A DNA stretch of 64,000 nt from Pantoea piersonii (GTDB lineage: Bacteria; Pseudomonadota; Gammaproteobacteria; Enterobacterales; Enterobacteriaceae), in assembly GCF_003612015.1 (NCBI RefSeq), contig NZ_RARB01000006.1, positions 129,263-193,262 on the forward strand. Reading direction: 5' to 3'. Of the stretch, positions 55,917 to 64,000 are shown in pieces. Within the stretch, counting starts at the first letter, position 1. Each line of letters opens with the position of its first letter. Below the pieces are notes generated by a model, which was not told where the DNA came from, did no database searches, and worked only from the letters and a program-made list of their open reading frames with translations. A program made the translations under genes and the position numbers.

Positions 55917-56270
55917 AAATTATTTCCCTTGTTAATTAATAAAGGCATCCACTCCGCTCTCAACTGATAAATATCCCGGTGAAAAGAGACGTCCTTTCCC
56001 GCCGACAGTTATCAGGCAAAAGGCTGCCCGCCCGTTTCAGTTACGAACAGGAACGTCATAAATTTTGCGGGGTTATTTGATGTTGCAACCTGGACTTAGC
56101 GTCCGCGCATCTTTATCAGCCTTGTGCTTTAAGCATTGCGTAATCTGCTTCAGCAGATAAATGCATACAAACCTGTACACATGGCGGCGTGAAGGATAGA
56201 TCCCGGCCTTTAACAAAGTCAATGCAGCGTGTTTACATAACTTTAAATTATGATTAATAGATCGGGACGA
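55917..56270. other. Upstream region of gcd
   Basis: About 350 bp between the gcd start and the CRP site. No gene seen; a 73-codon minus frame at 56073-56294 overlaps the CRP site and has no family. Confidence 0.5.
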
Positions 56271-56286
56271 TGTGACCAAGATCACA
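56271..56286. promoter_or_regulatory. CRP binding site upstream of gcd
   Basis: TGTGACCAAGATCACA is a perfect TGTGA-N6-TCACA palindrome, with AT after it. It is about 360 bp before the gcd start and 130 bp after the end of the SDR gene. E. coli gcd is known to be repressed by cAMP-CRP, so a role on gcd is plausible if the promoter is distant. Confidence 0.7.
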
Positions 56287-56433
56287 TCTTGCACAGAGAG
56301 GCAGAGAGAAGCCAGGCGATATATCCGCGTACTTACAAAGGGTTAAGCCTGGCTTAATGGATCAGGAACAGCTCAGAAAAGGCGGGCAAACGCCGAACAG
56401 AGGTTTTAAGCATGCCCGCAACGAGAGAAAACG

Positions 56434-57186
56434 TTAACGAACGTAGTCTGCGCCCGTAATGTCGATTGTCGAGCCGGTGGCATGGCGACATTTACCGCTG
56501 GCGAGAAAGGCGATCATCGCCGCGACGTCGGAGGGGGGCGTCACTTCCCGCAGCGGCAGATCGGCCGTGACCTTCTCTTCGCCAACGCTGGCGATATGCT
56601 CTTCCGCCATGGCGGTGCGCACCCAGCCGGGCGCCAGCGCGTAGGCCAGCACGTTCTGATGGCCATAACCGCGCGCGATACCTTTGGTCAGCGCCAGCAG
56701 ACCGCCTTTAGCCGCGCCGTAGGCAAGATGATCCGGCCCATCGCCGCGATGTGAGGAGCGGCTGGCCATATTGATAATGATGCCGCCGCCGTGCGCGGCG
56801 AAGCGTTCGATAGCCAGTCGGCACAGGTCTGCCGGCGCTTTCAGATTCACCTGTAAATTAAGCTGCCAGCCGTCGTCCCAGGCCGCCGCGTCGTTCAGCG
56901 GCGTCGCGACGTAAATCCCGGCGTTGTTCACCAGCACATCAATGGTCTCGGTGAGGCTTAGCGCCTCCTGCCACAGCCGCTGTGCGCCGTCCGCCTGCGC
57001 TAAATCTGACTGAATCAACTGCAGACGTTCGGGATAGCGTGCCAGCATCTGCCCGGCGCTCTGCCTGTCGCGGCCGTAGTGACCGATAACCCTCGCGCCT
57101 TCCGCGAGCAGCGCTTTTACTATTTCGCTGCCGATACCCTTAGTCGCACCGGTTACCAGCACCGTTTTTCCTGACAGAGAACTCAT
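56434..57186 (-). CDS. Short-chain dehydrogenase/reductase, copy A
   Basis: 250 residues. NAD(P) motif TGATKGIGSE (TGxxxGxG), NNAG, catalytic Ser in NMASRSSHRG and the YxxxK pair as YGAAKGG. A longer frame opens at 57246, but ATG 57186 has GGAG six bases before it and gives the normal SDR start. It lies 14 bp after the stop of copy B, as the second gene of a pair. The substrate is unknown; sugar-acid keto reduction or another polyol step are possible. Confidence 0.88.
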   Translation of the reverse strand: MSSLSGKTVLVTGATKGIGSEIVKALLAEGARVIGHYGRDRQSAGQMLARYPERLQLIQSDLAQADGAQRLWQEALSLTETIDVLVNNAGIYVATPLNDAAAWDDGWQLNLQVNLKAPADLCRLAIERFAAHGGGIIINMASRSSHRGDGPDHLAYGAAKGGLLALTKGIARGYGHQNVLAYALAPGWVRTAMAEEHIASVGEEKVTADLPLREVTPPSDVAAMIAFLASGKCRHATGSTIDITGADYVR

Positions 57187-57200
57187 CTTCACTCCTTTGG

Positions 57201-57956
57201 TTAAGCGACGGCTTGTGCGCCAGTGATTTCCAGCAAAGAGCCGCACAGATAGGGCGCTTCATCAGAAGCGAGAAAAGCGATCGCCGCGGCAATCTCTTCC
57301 GGCTCGCCAATACGCCCGAACGGCACCAGCGCATTAAGATCGTCCAGCGAGCGGCCGCTGCGGGCAAGATTGCTCTCCAGCATGGGCGTGCGGACCTCGC
57401 CGGGGCAGACGGCGTTAACTCGCACCTTTGCCGGCGCGTAGTCGCGGGCGAGGTTAAGGGTAAATGCCGCCACGGCGGCTTTAGAGGTATTGTAGGCGAT
57501 ATGACCCGGCGCCGGGTGCAGGCCCCACTGCGAGGCGGTATTGACGATGGCGCCGCCGCCCTGCGCGATCATATGCGGCAGTACGGCGCGACACATATGA
57601 AACAGCGCATCAAGGTTCACGGTAAAGGTCTCTTCCCAGTCCGTTTCGCTCAGATCAAGCAGCGCGCCGCGCCGGTTAATACCCGCATTGTTGATCAGCA
57701 CATCAATGCGGCTTTCCTGCGCTTTCAGCTCAGAGACAAAGGCCGCAATCGCCTCCCGGCTGGAGAGATCCACCGCCTGCCAGCGCGCTCTGCCGCCCGC
57801 AGCGCTGATATCTTCTGCCAGCGCCGCCGCTGCCCGGGCGTTGCTGTCCAGAATCCACACCTGCGCGCCCTCGCGCGCAAAGCGGCGGCAGACGGCCTCG
57901 CCTATTCCTCCCGCGCCGCCGGTAATAATGACGTTCTTGTTCTGAAAGCGATTCAT
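57201..57956 (-). CDS. Short-chain dehydrogenase/reductase, copy B
   Basis: 251 residues. Motif ITGGAGGIGEA near the start, LINNAGINRRG, catalytic Ser in NTASQWG and Tyr-Lys in YNTSKAAV. FabG/sorbitol-dehydrogenase-like classic SDR. It forms a pair with copy A. The GntR gene starts 113 bp upstream on the same strand; whether the SDR pair shares its transcript is open. Confidence 0.88.
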   Translation of the reverse strand: MNRFQNKNVIITGGAGGIGEAVCRRFAREGAQVWILDSNARAAAALAEDISAAGGRARWQAVDLSSREAIAAFVSELKAQESRIDVLINNAGINRRGALLDLSETDWEETFTVNLDALFHMCRAVLPHMIAQGGGAIVNTASQWGLHPAPGHIAYNTSKAAVAAFTLNLARDYAPAKVRVNAVCPGEVRTPMLESNLARSGRSLDDLNALVPFGRIGEPEEIAAAIAFLASDEAPYLCGSLLEITGAQAVA

Positions 57957-58069
57957 TTTTAGTCCTTTTAACGATGGTTAAATATGAAAAAGCTTAAAAA
58001 GGCGGCAGCAGTCTGCCGGAACGAATCTGCGGGTGCGACAAAATCAGCGGGCAGAATCGGAGCCGTTAA

Positions 58070-58780
58070 TTAATAGTTCAGCTCCATATCCTTTAATAAA
58101 TTGCGCTGCATAAAGGTCAGAAAGCGATTTTGAAACAGCATTGTATGTTCGTGCGCTCTGGTGTCCGCCAGATCCGCGTCGCCCGATTTAATCGCCGCGA
58201 TCAGCTCATCGTGATCCCGTCCCAGCTTTGAGGGCGCGTCCTGACGCGTCATAAAATCGAACTGTAAATGCTGTATGCGCTGCCCTTCCGACAGTAATTT
58301 GTCATAGTATTTCGCCAGATAGCCGTTGCGCGCCGCAGCGGCTATCGCAAGATGAAACTCCTTGTTGCGCTCGGTCATGGCGCTAAAGTCACCTTTATAA
58401 ACCATCTCCATATAGGCTTCGTTGGCCGCCTCGATACGGGCGATATCCTCATCGTTGCGATGCAGCGCCGCCAGACGGGTCACCGCGCGCTGCACTAAGT
58501 CCAGCGCCGTGATGTAGTTAGGAAACTCTTCAATCTCAAACGGCGTCACGATCGCCGTCCGGTTGGGCAGAATAGTCACCAGCCCTTCACTGACCAGCCG
58601 CGCCATCGCATCGCGCACCGGCGACCGCGACAGGCCAAAGGTGGTCGCCAGCGAAATCTCATCCAGCTGCTCGCCATGCTTTAGCTGAAGCGTGAGGATC
58701 TGGCGGCGCAGCTCTTCATAGATATAACGTCCGCCGTGGCGACGTCCTGCTCCCTCTTCTTTCTCACTTTTTTTGCGCAT
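58070..58780 (-). CDS. GntR/FadR-family transcriptional regulator (FCD type)
   Basis: 236 residues. N-terminal winged helix (LRRQILTLQLKHGEQLDEISLATTFGLSRSPVRDAMARLVSEGLV) and C-terminal all-helical FCD ligand domain with a metal-type NKEFHLAIAAAARN segment. It comes 52 bp after the proline-racemase-type gene, same strand, and probably controls the hydroxyproline-type operon; such clusters often carry a GntR-FCD regulator. Confidence 0.9.
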   Translation of the reverse strand: MRKKSEKEEGAGRRHGGRYIYEELRRQILTLQLKHGEQLDEISLATTFGLSRSPVRDAMARLVSEGLVTILPNRTAIVTPFEIEEFPNYITALDLVQRAVTRLAALHRNDEDIARIEAANEAYMEMVYKGDFSAMTERNKEFHLAIAAAARNGYLAKYYDKLLSEGQRIQHLQFDFMTRQDAPSKLGRDHDELIAAIKSGDADLADTRAHEHTMLFQNRFLTFMQRNLLKDMELNY

Positions 58781-58832
58781 TATCCGACTCTCTGGCTGAA
58801 GAATTTAAAGGCATGTTAGCGGTCAGCATCAG

Positions 58833-59858
58833 TCAGGACAATGCCGGTCCCCAGGTGTCGCTCAGCATAAAGCCGGCGGAGAGAGGATCGTCCGGATCCA
58901 CCCCCAGCTGCTGAAAGCCGTAAACCCAAGCCCGTCCCGTTACGCGCGGCAGCACGGCCGACTTCTCGCCAACCTGCGTACGGCCAAGCAGCTGCACCCT
59001 GAACTCGCCGTTAATGGTAGAGCGTGAGGTCAGCTCATCGCCGATTTCAACCTCGCCCCGCGCGTCAAGCGTCGCCAGGTTTGCCGAGCTGCCGGTGCCG
59101 CAGGGTGAGCGATCGACGCGCCCCGGCGGCAGCGTAGTGCAGGTACGCCAGATTCGGCTCTCTTCGCGCTGGCGAAACATAACGTAGGCGACCTCATTGA
59201 TTTGCGGCAGCAGAGGATGCGCTACCTTGATCTGCTGGTTGATGTAGTGGCGAAAATCGACGCCGTAGCTCGCCAGGGCGCGCGCGTTATCAGGCCCGAT
59301 GGTCAGGCCGATCTGCTCCACGTCCACCAGCGCATAGTAGACGCCGCCAAAAGCGATATCCGCCTTCAGCTTGCCCACGCCGGGGATCTCGAACTCGCGA
59401 TCCAGATGCTCAACAAAGGCGGGCACCATATCGAGCGAAACGCTGAGACAGCGGCCGTCGGAGCAGCGTGCAATGGCCGTCACGATGCCGGCCGGCGTGT
59501 CGAGGACAACCCGTGTTTCCGGCTCCTGCATGGCGACCATGCCGGTCTCAAGCAGCGCGGTCACCACGCAGATGCAGTTGCTGCCGGACATTGGATGCGC
59601 CTTGTCCGCCTGGAGCACGATAAAACCGGCATGGGCCCCCGGCACCGTCGGCGGCAGCAGCAAGTTTACCGACATCTGCAGGCAGCCGCGCGGCTCCAGC
59701 GTGACTAAACGGCGCAGACTGTCATCGACCTCGTTGATGTAATTCATCTTGTCGAGCATCGTGGCGCCCGGAATATCAATGACGCCCGACGTAATGACTT
59801 TGCCTATCTCACCTTCACAGTGCACATCAATCAGCTGTAGCGTTTTTTTCCAGCGCAT
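58833..59858 (-). CDS. Proline racemase superfamily enzyme (hydroxyproline 2-epimerase or 3-hydroxyproline dehydratase)
   Basis: 341 residues from ATG 59858; the frame extends further upstream into the aldehyde dehydrogenase gene, but MRWKKTLQLIDVHCEGE is the normal family start. The first catalytic motif is MSGSN, with Ser91 in the place of the usual Cys; the second is DRSPCGTGSSA with Cys253 present. Ser-Cys members are known among hydroxyproline-acting enzymes, while true proline racemases have Cys-Cys. With a D-amino-acid dehydrogenase, a DapA-family lyase and an aldehyde dehydrogenase alongside, trans-4-hydroxy-L-proline 2-epimerase is the best guess. Dehydratase activity on trans-3-hydroxyproline cannot be ruled out. 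Confidence 0.85.
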   Translation of the reverse strand: MRWKKTLQLIDVHCEGEIGKVITSGVIDIPGATMLDKMNYINEVDDSLRRLVTLEPRGCLQMSVNLLLPPTVPGAHAGFIVLQADKAHPMSGSNCICVVTALLETGMVAMQEPETRVVLDTPAGIVTAIARCSDGRCLSVSLDMVPAFVEHLDREFEIPGVGKLKADIAFGGVYYALVDVEQIGLTIGPDNARALASYGVDFRHYINQQIKVAHPLLPQINEVAYVMFRQREESRIWRTCTTLPPGRVDRSPCGTGSSANLATLDARGEVEIGDELTSRSTINGEFRVQLLGRTQVGEKSAVLPRVTGRAWVYGFQQLGVDPDDPLSAGFMLSDTWGPALS

Positions 59859-59869
59859 CGCGTTATCTC

Positions 59870-61351
59870 TTATTTCAGGTACCAGCCCCAGGGCTCTTCG
59901 CTGTCGTAGCGGGTAATTTGTTTGATTTCCAGGTAGTTGTTTAATCCCCATTCGCCCAGCTCGCGGCCGATACCGCTCTGCTTATAGCCGCCCCACGGCG
60001 CCTCGGTGAAGGTAGGCTGCGAACAGTTGATCCAGATGATGCCTGCCCGTAGCCTGCGCGCTACCCGCTCCGCGCGTTCGAGATCGGCTGACATAACAGC
60101 GGCCGCCAGGCCAAAGCGCGAACGGTTGGCGGAGGCGATGGCTTCCGCTTCGTTGTCGAACGCCCGCACGCAGACCACCGGGCCGAAGATCTCTTCGCGC
60201 CAGATATCGCTCTCTTCCGTCATATCGGTAAAAATAGTCGGCTGCAGGAAAAAGCCCTTCTCATGTCCCGCCGGACGCGCGCCCCCGCTCAGCAGCGTCG
60301 CGCCCTGCTCCACGCCCTGCGCGATAGCGCGCCGGACCTTATCATACTGCGCCGCATTAACCAGCGGCCCCAGCAGCACGTCCGCCTGCATGCCGTTGCC
60401 GATGCGGATCTTCTCCGCTTCCTCCACCAGACGCGCCAGCAGAGGCTCATAGAGTCCGCGCTGTACCAGCACGCGTGACGTCGCGGAACAGACTTCGCCT
60501 TTGTTCCAGAAAATACCGAAGAGGATCCACTCCACCGCTTTTTCAATGTCGCTGTCGTCAAACACAATAAAAGCGGACTTCCCGCCCAGCTCAAGGCTGA
60601 CGTTTTTAATGTCAGCGGCCGCGGTCTGCATGATTTTACGGCCGGTCGGCACGCTGCCGGTGAAGGCGAGCTTGTCGACGTCCGGGTGCTCGCTCAGCGG
60701 CGCGCCAGCCTCCGGGCCAAAGCCGGTGATAACGTTGAGCACGCCCGGCGGCAGCTCTGCCTCGCGCGCAATCTCCGCCAGCTGCAGGGCGGTAAGCGGC
60801 GTGACCTCCGAGGGTTTCAGCACGACGGTACAGCCCGCCGCCAGCGCAGGCGCTACTTTCCAGGCCGCCATCAGCATCGGGAAATTCCACGGCACGATCG
60901 CGCCGCAGACGCCTACCGGCTCTTTCCGCGCGACCGAGCTGAAGCGTTCGTCGGTGAGCGTGACCGTCTGCTCTCGCTCGCCATCCAGCTTCTCCGCCAG
61001 GTCGGCGTAAAAGTCGAAGCAGTAGGCGGTATCGCCAATATCCCACAGCGCCTCCGGCAGTGGCTTACCGTTGTCGCGCACCTCCAGCTCCGCCAGCGTC
61101 TGCTGCTTATCACGGATCAGGCTGGCGATGCGGCGCAGATAGTCAGCGCGCTGCTTTCCGCTCAGCAGAGGCCAGCCGCCGTCGTCAAAGGCGCGCCGCG
61201 CCGCCTGAACCGCCAGATCAACATCCTCTCTGGTGGCCGCCGCCACTTGCGCGATAGCGACCTCAGTTGCGGGATCGATGGTATCGAAGCTGCCGCCCCT
61301 GACCGGTGGCTTCCACTCTCCGTTGATAAACAGCGTGTTGCTAAAGCTCAT
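59870..61351 (-). CDS. NAD(P)-dependent aldehyde dehydrogenase (ketoglutarate-semialdehyde or betaine-aldehyde type)
   Basis: 493 residues. ALDH motifs: GAIVPWNFPMLMAAWKVAPALAAGCTVVLKPSE, the Glu motif LELGGKS, the catalytic Cys288 in GEVCSATSRV, and WGGYKQSGIGRELGEWGLNNYLEIKQIT near the end. Sequence is closest by eye to betaine aldehyde dehydrogenases, but the operon suggests oxidation of alpha-ketoglutarate semialdehyde to alpha-ketoglutarate, the last step of hydroxyproline use. Its start overlaps the stop of the flavin dehydrogenase gene by four bases. Confidence 0.88.
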   Translation of the reverse strand: MSFSNTLFINGEWKPPVRGGSFDTIDPATEVAIAQVAAATREDVDLAVQAARRAFDDGGWPLLSGKQRADYLRRIASLIRDKQQTLAELEVRDNGKPLPEALWDIGDTAYCFDFYADLAEKLDGEREQTVTLTDERFSSVARKEPVGVCGAIVPWNFPMLMAAWKVAPALAAGCTVVLKPSEVTPLTALQLAEIAREAELPPGVLNVITGFGPEAGAPLSEHPDVDKLAFTGSVPTGRKIMQTAAADIKNVSLELGGKSAFIVFDDSDIEKAVEWILFGIFWNKGEVCSATSRVLVQRGLYEPLLARLVEEAEKIRIGNGMQADVLLGPLVNAAQYDKVRRAIAQGVEQGATLLSGGARPAGHEKGFFLQPTIFTDMTEESDIWREEIFGPVVCVRAFDNEAEAIASANRSRFGLAAAVMSADLERAERVARRLRAGIIWINCSQPTFTEAPWGGYKQSGIGRELGEWGLNNYLEIKQITRYDSEEPWGWYLK

Positions 61352-62613
61352 GTGCGTTCTCCTTCCATAAATCGATAGGCACTAAAGGGCGTCAGGTCCT
61401 GCGCAGTCGAACGCTTCGCGGCAAGATCGGCGATCAGGCGCCCCGTAGTGGCACCCAGCGTCAGGCCGAGCTGCCCGTGACCAAAAGCCATCAGGACGTT
61501 TTGCAGGCGGCGCGAGCGATCGATGATCGGTTTGGTATCGGGTAAAAAAGGACGATGCCCTACGCCAAACTCCTTCGCCGTGTCGTTAAGCTGCGGCAGC
61601 AGTCTGCGCGCCTTTTGCAGGATAATTTCCGCGCGCCTGAAGTCAGGTCTGGCGTCGGCGCCTGCAAACTCGATGGTGCCGCCAATTTGCAGACCCCGCG
61701 TCATGGGCGTAAAGCAAAAACCGCCATCCGCATAGATGACCGAGTGACGAAACTCCACCTCTGGCTGCGGCAGGAGCGCCTGATAGCCGGAAATGCCGGT
61801 CAGCGGCACGCGCACCCCAAGCTGCGGGAAAAAGCGACGCGAACCGGTTCCCGCCGCCACCACAACATGATCGGCAGAGAGCGTACGGCCGTCTTGCAGC
61901 GTGACGCCGGTGGCTACGCCCTGCGCCTCGAGAATAGCGGCCGCTTCGGTGTCGATGCGTATGCCGCCCTGACGCACGAACGCCTCGGTGAGCGCGGCGA
62001 TAAAGCCTTTGGTATCGCTGACCGCGCACCAGTCAGGAAAGAGCACGCCGTGGGAAAACTTGCCCGCCAGCACCGGCTCCAGGTCGCCAATGGCACCCGC
62101 GTCGAGCATCTCAGCCTTGAAGCCCAGCCGCTCGCGCAGTTCCAGGTGCTCGCGCTCGGCCGCCAGGCCGTGCGGCGTATCAAACACTTCAATCACCGGA
62201 CGCTGACCAAGCAGCGTTTTATCCGGGCAGAGCGCCAGCAGCGCGGCAAAATCGTTGTAGACTTCACGCGTAAGCGTCGCCATCGCCTGCGAAATCGCGT
62301 TAATGCGGCTGGGACGCGCGTTGCCGACGAAGCGTAAAAACCAGGGTAAAATCGACGGCACCGCCGCCGGACGCAGCGCCAAAGGCCCGGTCTGATCCAG
62401 CAGCCAGCCGGGAATACGCTTGAGTATGCCTGGCTTAGAGAGCGGGATAATTTCGCTCACCGCCATCTGCCCGCAGCTCCATTTGGCCGTGCTGTCGCCC
62501 GGCGCGGCCGGATCGATCAGCCACACCTGATGCCCCTCCTTTTGCAGGTAGAGGGCGCAACAGACGCCAACAATACCGCCACCAATCACTACTGACTGCT
62601 GCTGTTTCGACAT
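61348..62613 (-). CDS. FAD-dependent D-amino acid dehydrogenase (D-hydroxyproline dehydrogenase candidate)
   Basis: 421 residues, DadA/DAO family. FAD motif VVIGGGIVGVCCALYLQKEGHQVWLIDPAAPG at the start and C-terminal MAFGHGQLGLTLGATTGRLIADL. It would pass electrons to the quinone pool. In hydroxyproline pathways this enzyme oxidises cis-4-hydroxy-D-proline to the pyrroline carboxylate. It lies between the DapA-family gene (62-bp gap) and the aldehyde dehydrogenase (ATGA overlap). Confidence 0.88.
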   Translation of the reverse strand: MSKQQQSVVIGGGIVGVCCALYLQKEGHQVWLIDPAAPGDSTAKWSCGQMAVSEIIPLSKPGILKRIPGWLLDQTGPLALRPAAVPSILPWFLRFVGNARPSRINAISQAMATLTREVYNDFAALLALCPDKTLLGQRPVIEVFDTPHGLAAEREHLELRERLGFKAEMLDAGAIGDLEPVLAGKFSHGVLFPDWCAVSDTKGFIAALTEAFVRQGGIRIDTEAAAILEAQGVATGVTLQDGRTLSADHVVVAAGTGSRRFFPQLGVRVPLTGISGYQALLPQPEVEFRHSVIYADGGFCFTPMTRGLQIGGTIEFAGADARPDFRRAEIILQKARRLLPQLNDTAKEFGVGHRPFLPDTKPIIDRSRRLQNVLMAFGHGQLGLTLGATTGRLIADLAAKRSTAQDLTPFSAYRFMEGERT

Positions 62614-62675
62614 GTTGTTTCACTCAGTTAAGCGGCTGACAAACGGGCTATTCGCCAGCCTGCGCGCCAGTCGGT

Positions 62676-63554
62676 TTAGCCCTGCGACGCTTCAAAAATT
62701 TTGCGGAAATCGGCCTTCTCTTCGGCGGTCAGCGGCAGCAGCGGCATACGCGCATTGCCCGGCCTGAAGCCCGCCAGCTCGCAGCCATATTTTACCTTCT
62801 GAATAAATTTGCCCTCTTCCATGCTCGCCATCACCGGGAACAGCGCGCGCATCACGTTCTGCGCGCCAGCCAGATCGCCGCTGCTGAACTTACGGTAGAA
62901 GTCGCAGATCTGATCCGGGAAGCAGTTGGCCGGTCCGCAGATCCAGCTGCTGGCGCCCCACATAAAGAAGTCAAAGGCGACGTCGTCGGAGCCGCAGGAG
63001 AGCTGATAATGCGCTTTATAAGCGTTGCCAATCTCAACGGCGCGCAGCACGCTGCCGCTGCTCTCCTTAATGCCGACGACCCGAGGATGATCTTTGAACG
63101 CGTCCAGCACGCCAAAGCCTACCTCTACATTGGTGCGCACGGGATAGTTATAGAGAACCAGGTTAATGTCACTAAATTCATTTAAAATCGCCTGGTAATG
63201 CGCTATCAGCTCCTCTTGTGACGGCAGCGCGTAATAGGGCGGCGCGATCAGCAGGTTGTGGTAGCCCGCCTCAACCGTCTGTCTGACCTGTTCCAGCACC
63301 TCGCGGGTACAGGAGCCGTTGGCACCTGCGATCAGCGTGCCGCGATCCCCCACCACGGTTTTCACCGTTTTCAGTACCTGACGGCGCTCTTCGTTGGTGA
63401 GCGCATAGTATTCGCCGGTCGAGCCGAGCGGTACAAAACCACTTACGCCCGCCTTAAGCTGATACTCCAGAATCGCGGCCAGTTGATCGTGATCGACGTC
63501 GCCCGCATCGTTAAACGGGGTGACCAGCGCAGGTAAAATGCCTTTCATCTTCAT
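62676..63554 (-). CDS. DapA-family lyase/deaminase (pyrroline-hydroxycarboxylate deaminase candidate)
   Basis: 292 residues, class I aldolase-type TIM barrel. Schiff-base Lys163 in VVGIKESSG and the Tyr135 of LVLYNYPVRT are present, as is the GSTGEYYALTNEERR substrate loop. Family members include dihydrodipicolinate synthase, N-acetylneuraminate lyase and the deaminase that makes alpha-ketoglutarate semialdehyde from pyrroline-4-hydroxy-2-carboxylate. Context favours the last. First enzyme gene after the ABC permease (25-bp gap). Confidence 0.87.
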   Translation of the reverse strand: MKMKGILPALVTPFNDAGDVDHDQLAAILEYQLKAGVSGFVPLGSTGEYYALTNEERRQVLKTVKTVVGDRGTLIAGANGSCTREVLEQVRQTVEAGYHNLLIAPPYYALPSQEELIAHYQAILNEFSDINLVLYNYPVRTNVEVGFGVLDAFKDHPRVVGIKESSGSVLRAVEIGNAYKAHYQLSCGSDDVAFDFFMWGASSWICGPANCFPDQICDFYRKFSSGDLAGAQNVMRALFPVMASMEEGKFIQKVKYGCELAGFRPGNARMPLLPLTAEEKADFRKIFEASQG

Positions 63555-63579
63555 GGTTACAGCTCCTGTGGATCGGTTA

Positions 63580-64000
63580 TCAAAGGGCGTAGCGACGCAG
63601 CAAACGCGACTCGACGACGCCCACCAGACGCGTTAAGGGGAATGCCACGACGAAATAGATCACAGCGACGGCGGTGAGAAACTCAACCGGACGCGCCGTA
63701 CTGTTGGATATGTTCTGGCCGACGAACATCAGGTCGGCGACGCCGACGGACGAGATCAGCGCGCTCTCTTTAAACAGGCTGACCACGTTCGACAGCAACG
63801 TTGGCACGGCGCGCAGCAGCGCCTGCGGGAAAATAACGTAAAGCACCCTGGCGGCAGGCGTCAGGCTGAGCGCCACGCAGGCGTCATGCTGCTCGCCAGC
63901 GATCGACTTCAGCGAGCCGCGAAAGGTTTCGCTGGTGATCGCCGCCATATACATCACCAGTGAAAGCGTGACGCAGACCCAGGGCGAAATATCGAGCCGG
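63580..64000 (-). CDS. ABC transporter permease, polar amino acid type (cut by window edge)
   Basis: The C-terminal about 140 residues are present; the frame continues past 64000 (upstream reading LDISPWVCVTLSLVMYMAAIT). EAA loop region HDACVALSLTPAARVLYVIFPQALLRAVPTLLSNVVSLFKESAL is typical of HisM/GlnP-type amino acid importers. It lies just upstream of the DapA-family gene in the same operon, so it is probably the hydroxyproline (or related imino acid) importer. Confidence 0.87.
   Translation of the reverse strand, partial: RLDISPWVCVTLSLVMYMAAITSETFRGSLKSIAGEQHDACVALSLTPAARVLYVIFPQALLRAVPTLLSNVVSLFKESALISSVGVADLMFVGQNISNSTARPVEFLTAVAVIYFVVAFPLTRLVGVVESRLLRRYAL

Noticed and set aside
1..64000. 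Search for CRISPR arrays, tRNA or rRNA genes, riboswitches, phage or integrase genes
   Set aside because: No regularly spaced repeats, cloverleaf-type stretches, known leader folds or recombinase genes were recognised by eye; a tRNAscan, Infernal and ISfinder run would be needed to exclude them firmly.

Overview
The window looks like accessory DNA of an enterobacterium of the Pantoea/Erwinia/Tatumella type. The support is indirect: a complete E. coli-style aerobactin operon, canonical CRP, Fur and Pho boxes, a membrane PQQ glucose dehydrogenase, and two copies of the three-subunit flavoprotein/cytochrome c dehydrogenase that acetic-acid-type oxidisers and Pantoea relatives use on gluconate and 2-ketogluconate. 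No rRNA, tRNA, CRISPR array, integrase or replication gene was seen, so chromosome versus large plasmid cannot be decided. The genus is inference.

Layout. 1-1940: a phosphate unit (PiT transporter plus the start of polyphosphate kinase 2) with a near-perfect Pho box. 2.6-17.4 kb: a sugar-oxidation region with two complete periplasmic dehydrogenase operons (each a Tat-exported small subunit, a GMC flavoprotein and a triheme cytochrome c), a ZIP metal transporter, an exported royal-jelly/yellow-family beta-propeller protein, a sugar MFS porter coupled to a TIM-barrel epimerase/isomerase, and a LacI-type regulator with two putative operators in front of it. 17.4-18.4 kb: a gene-poor stretch with an IS3-family transposase remnant. 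18.4-26.5 kb: a hydantoinase/oxoprolinase operon (oxidase-hyuA-hyuB), an IclR regulator and an MHS-type transporter; both promoters carry the same 24-bp imperfect motif. 26.7-32 kb: a low-GC orphan glycosyltransferase, a membrane ferric-reductase-like protein and a serine/threonine-type carrier. 32-34.8 kb: a PTS EIICB plus MalI-like repressor with twin operators. 35-35.3 kb: an internally deleted Rpn/YhgA nuclease gene. 35.4-45.6 kb: the aerobactin locus (viuB-like reductase, shiF, then iucABCD-iutA) with a Fur box between the divergent halves. 45.6-46.8 kb: debris including a frameshifted fimbrial subunit. 46.8-53.5 kb: an organosulfur-type cluster of two luciferase-like monooxygenases, an amino-acid ABC importer with two paralogous binding proteins and a GNAT acetyltransferase. 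53.5-55.9 kb: gcd. 56.4-64 kb: two SDR genes and a hydroxyproline-type catabolic operon (ABC permease, DapA-family lyase, D-amino-acid dehydrogenase, aldehyde dehydrogenase, proline-racemase-family enzyme, GntR regulator).

How it fits together (inference). Gcd would oxidise glucose to gluconolactone in the periplasm and the two flavocytochrome complexes would carry gluconate on to 2-keto- and 2,5-diketogluconate, passing electrons to the respiratory chain; the royal-jelly-type protein is a candidate periplasmic lactonase or sugar-acid-binding partner. The rest are scavenging modules for iron, phosphate, reduced sulfur or S-substituted cysteines, hydantoin-like compounds and hydroxyproline, as expected of a plant- or soil-associated generalist.
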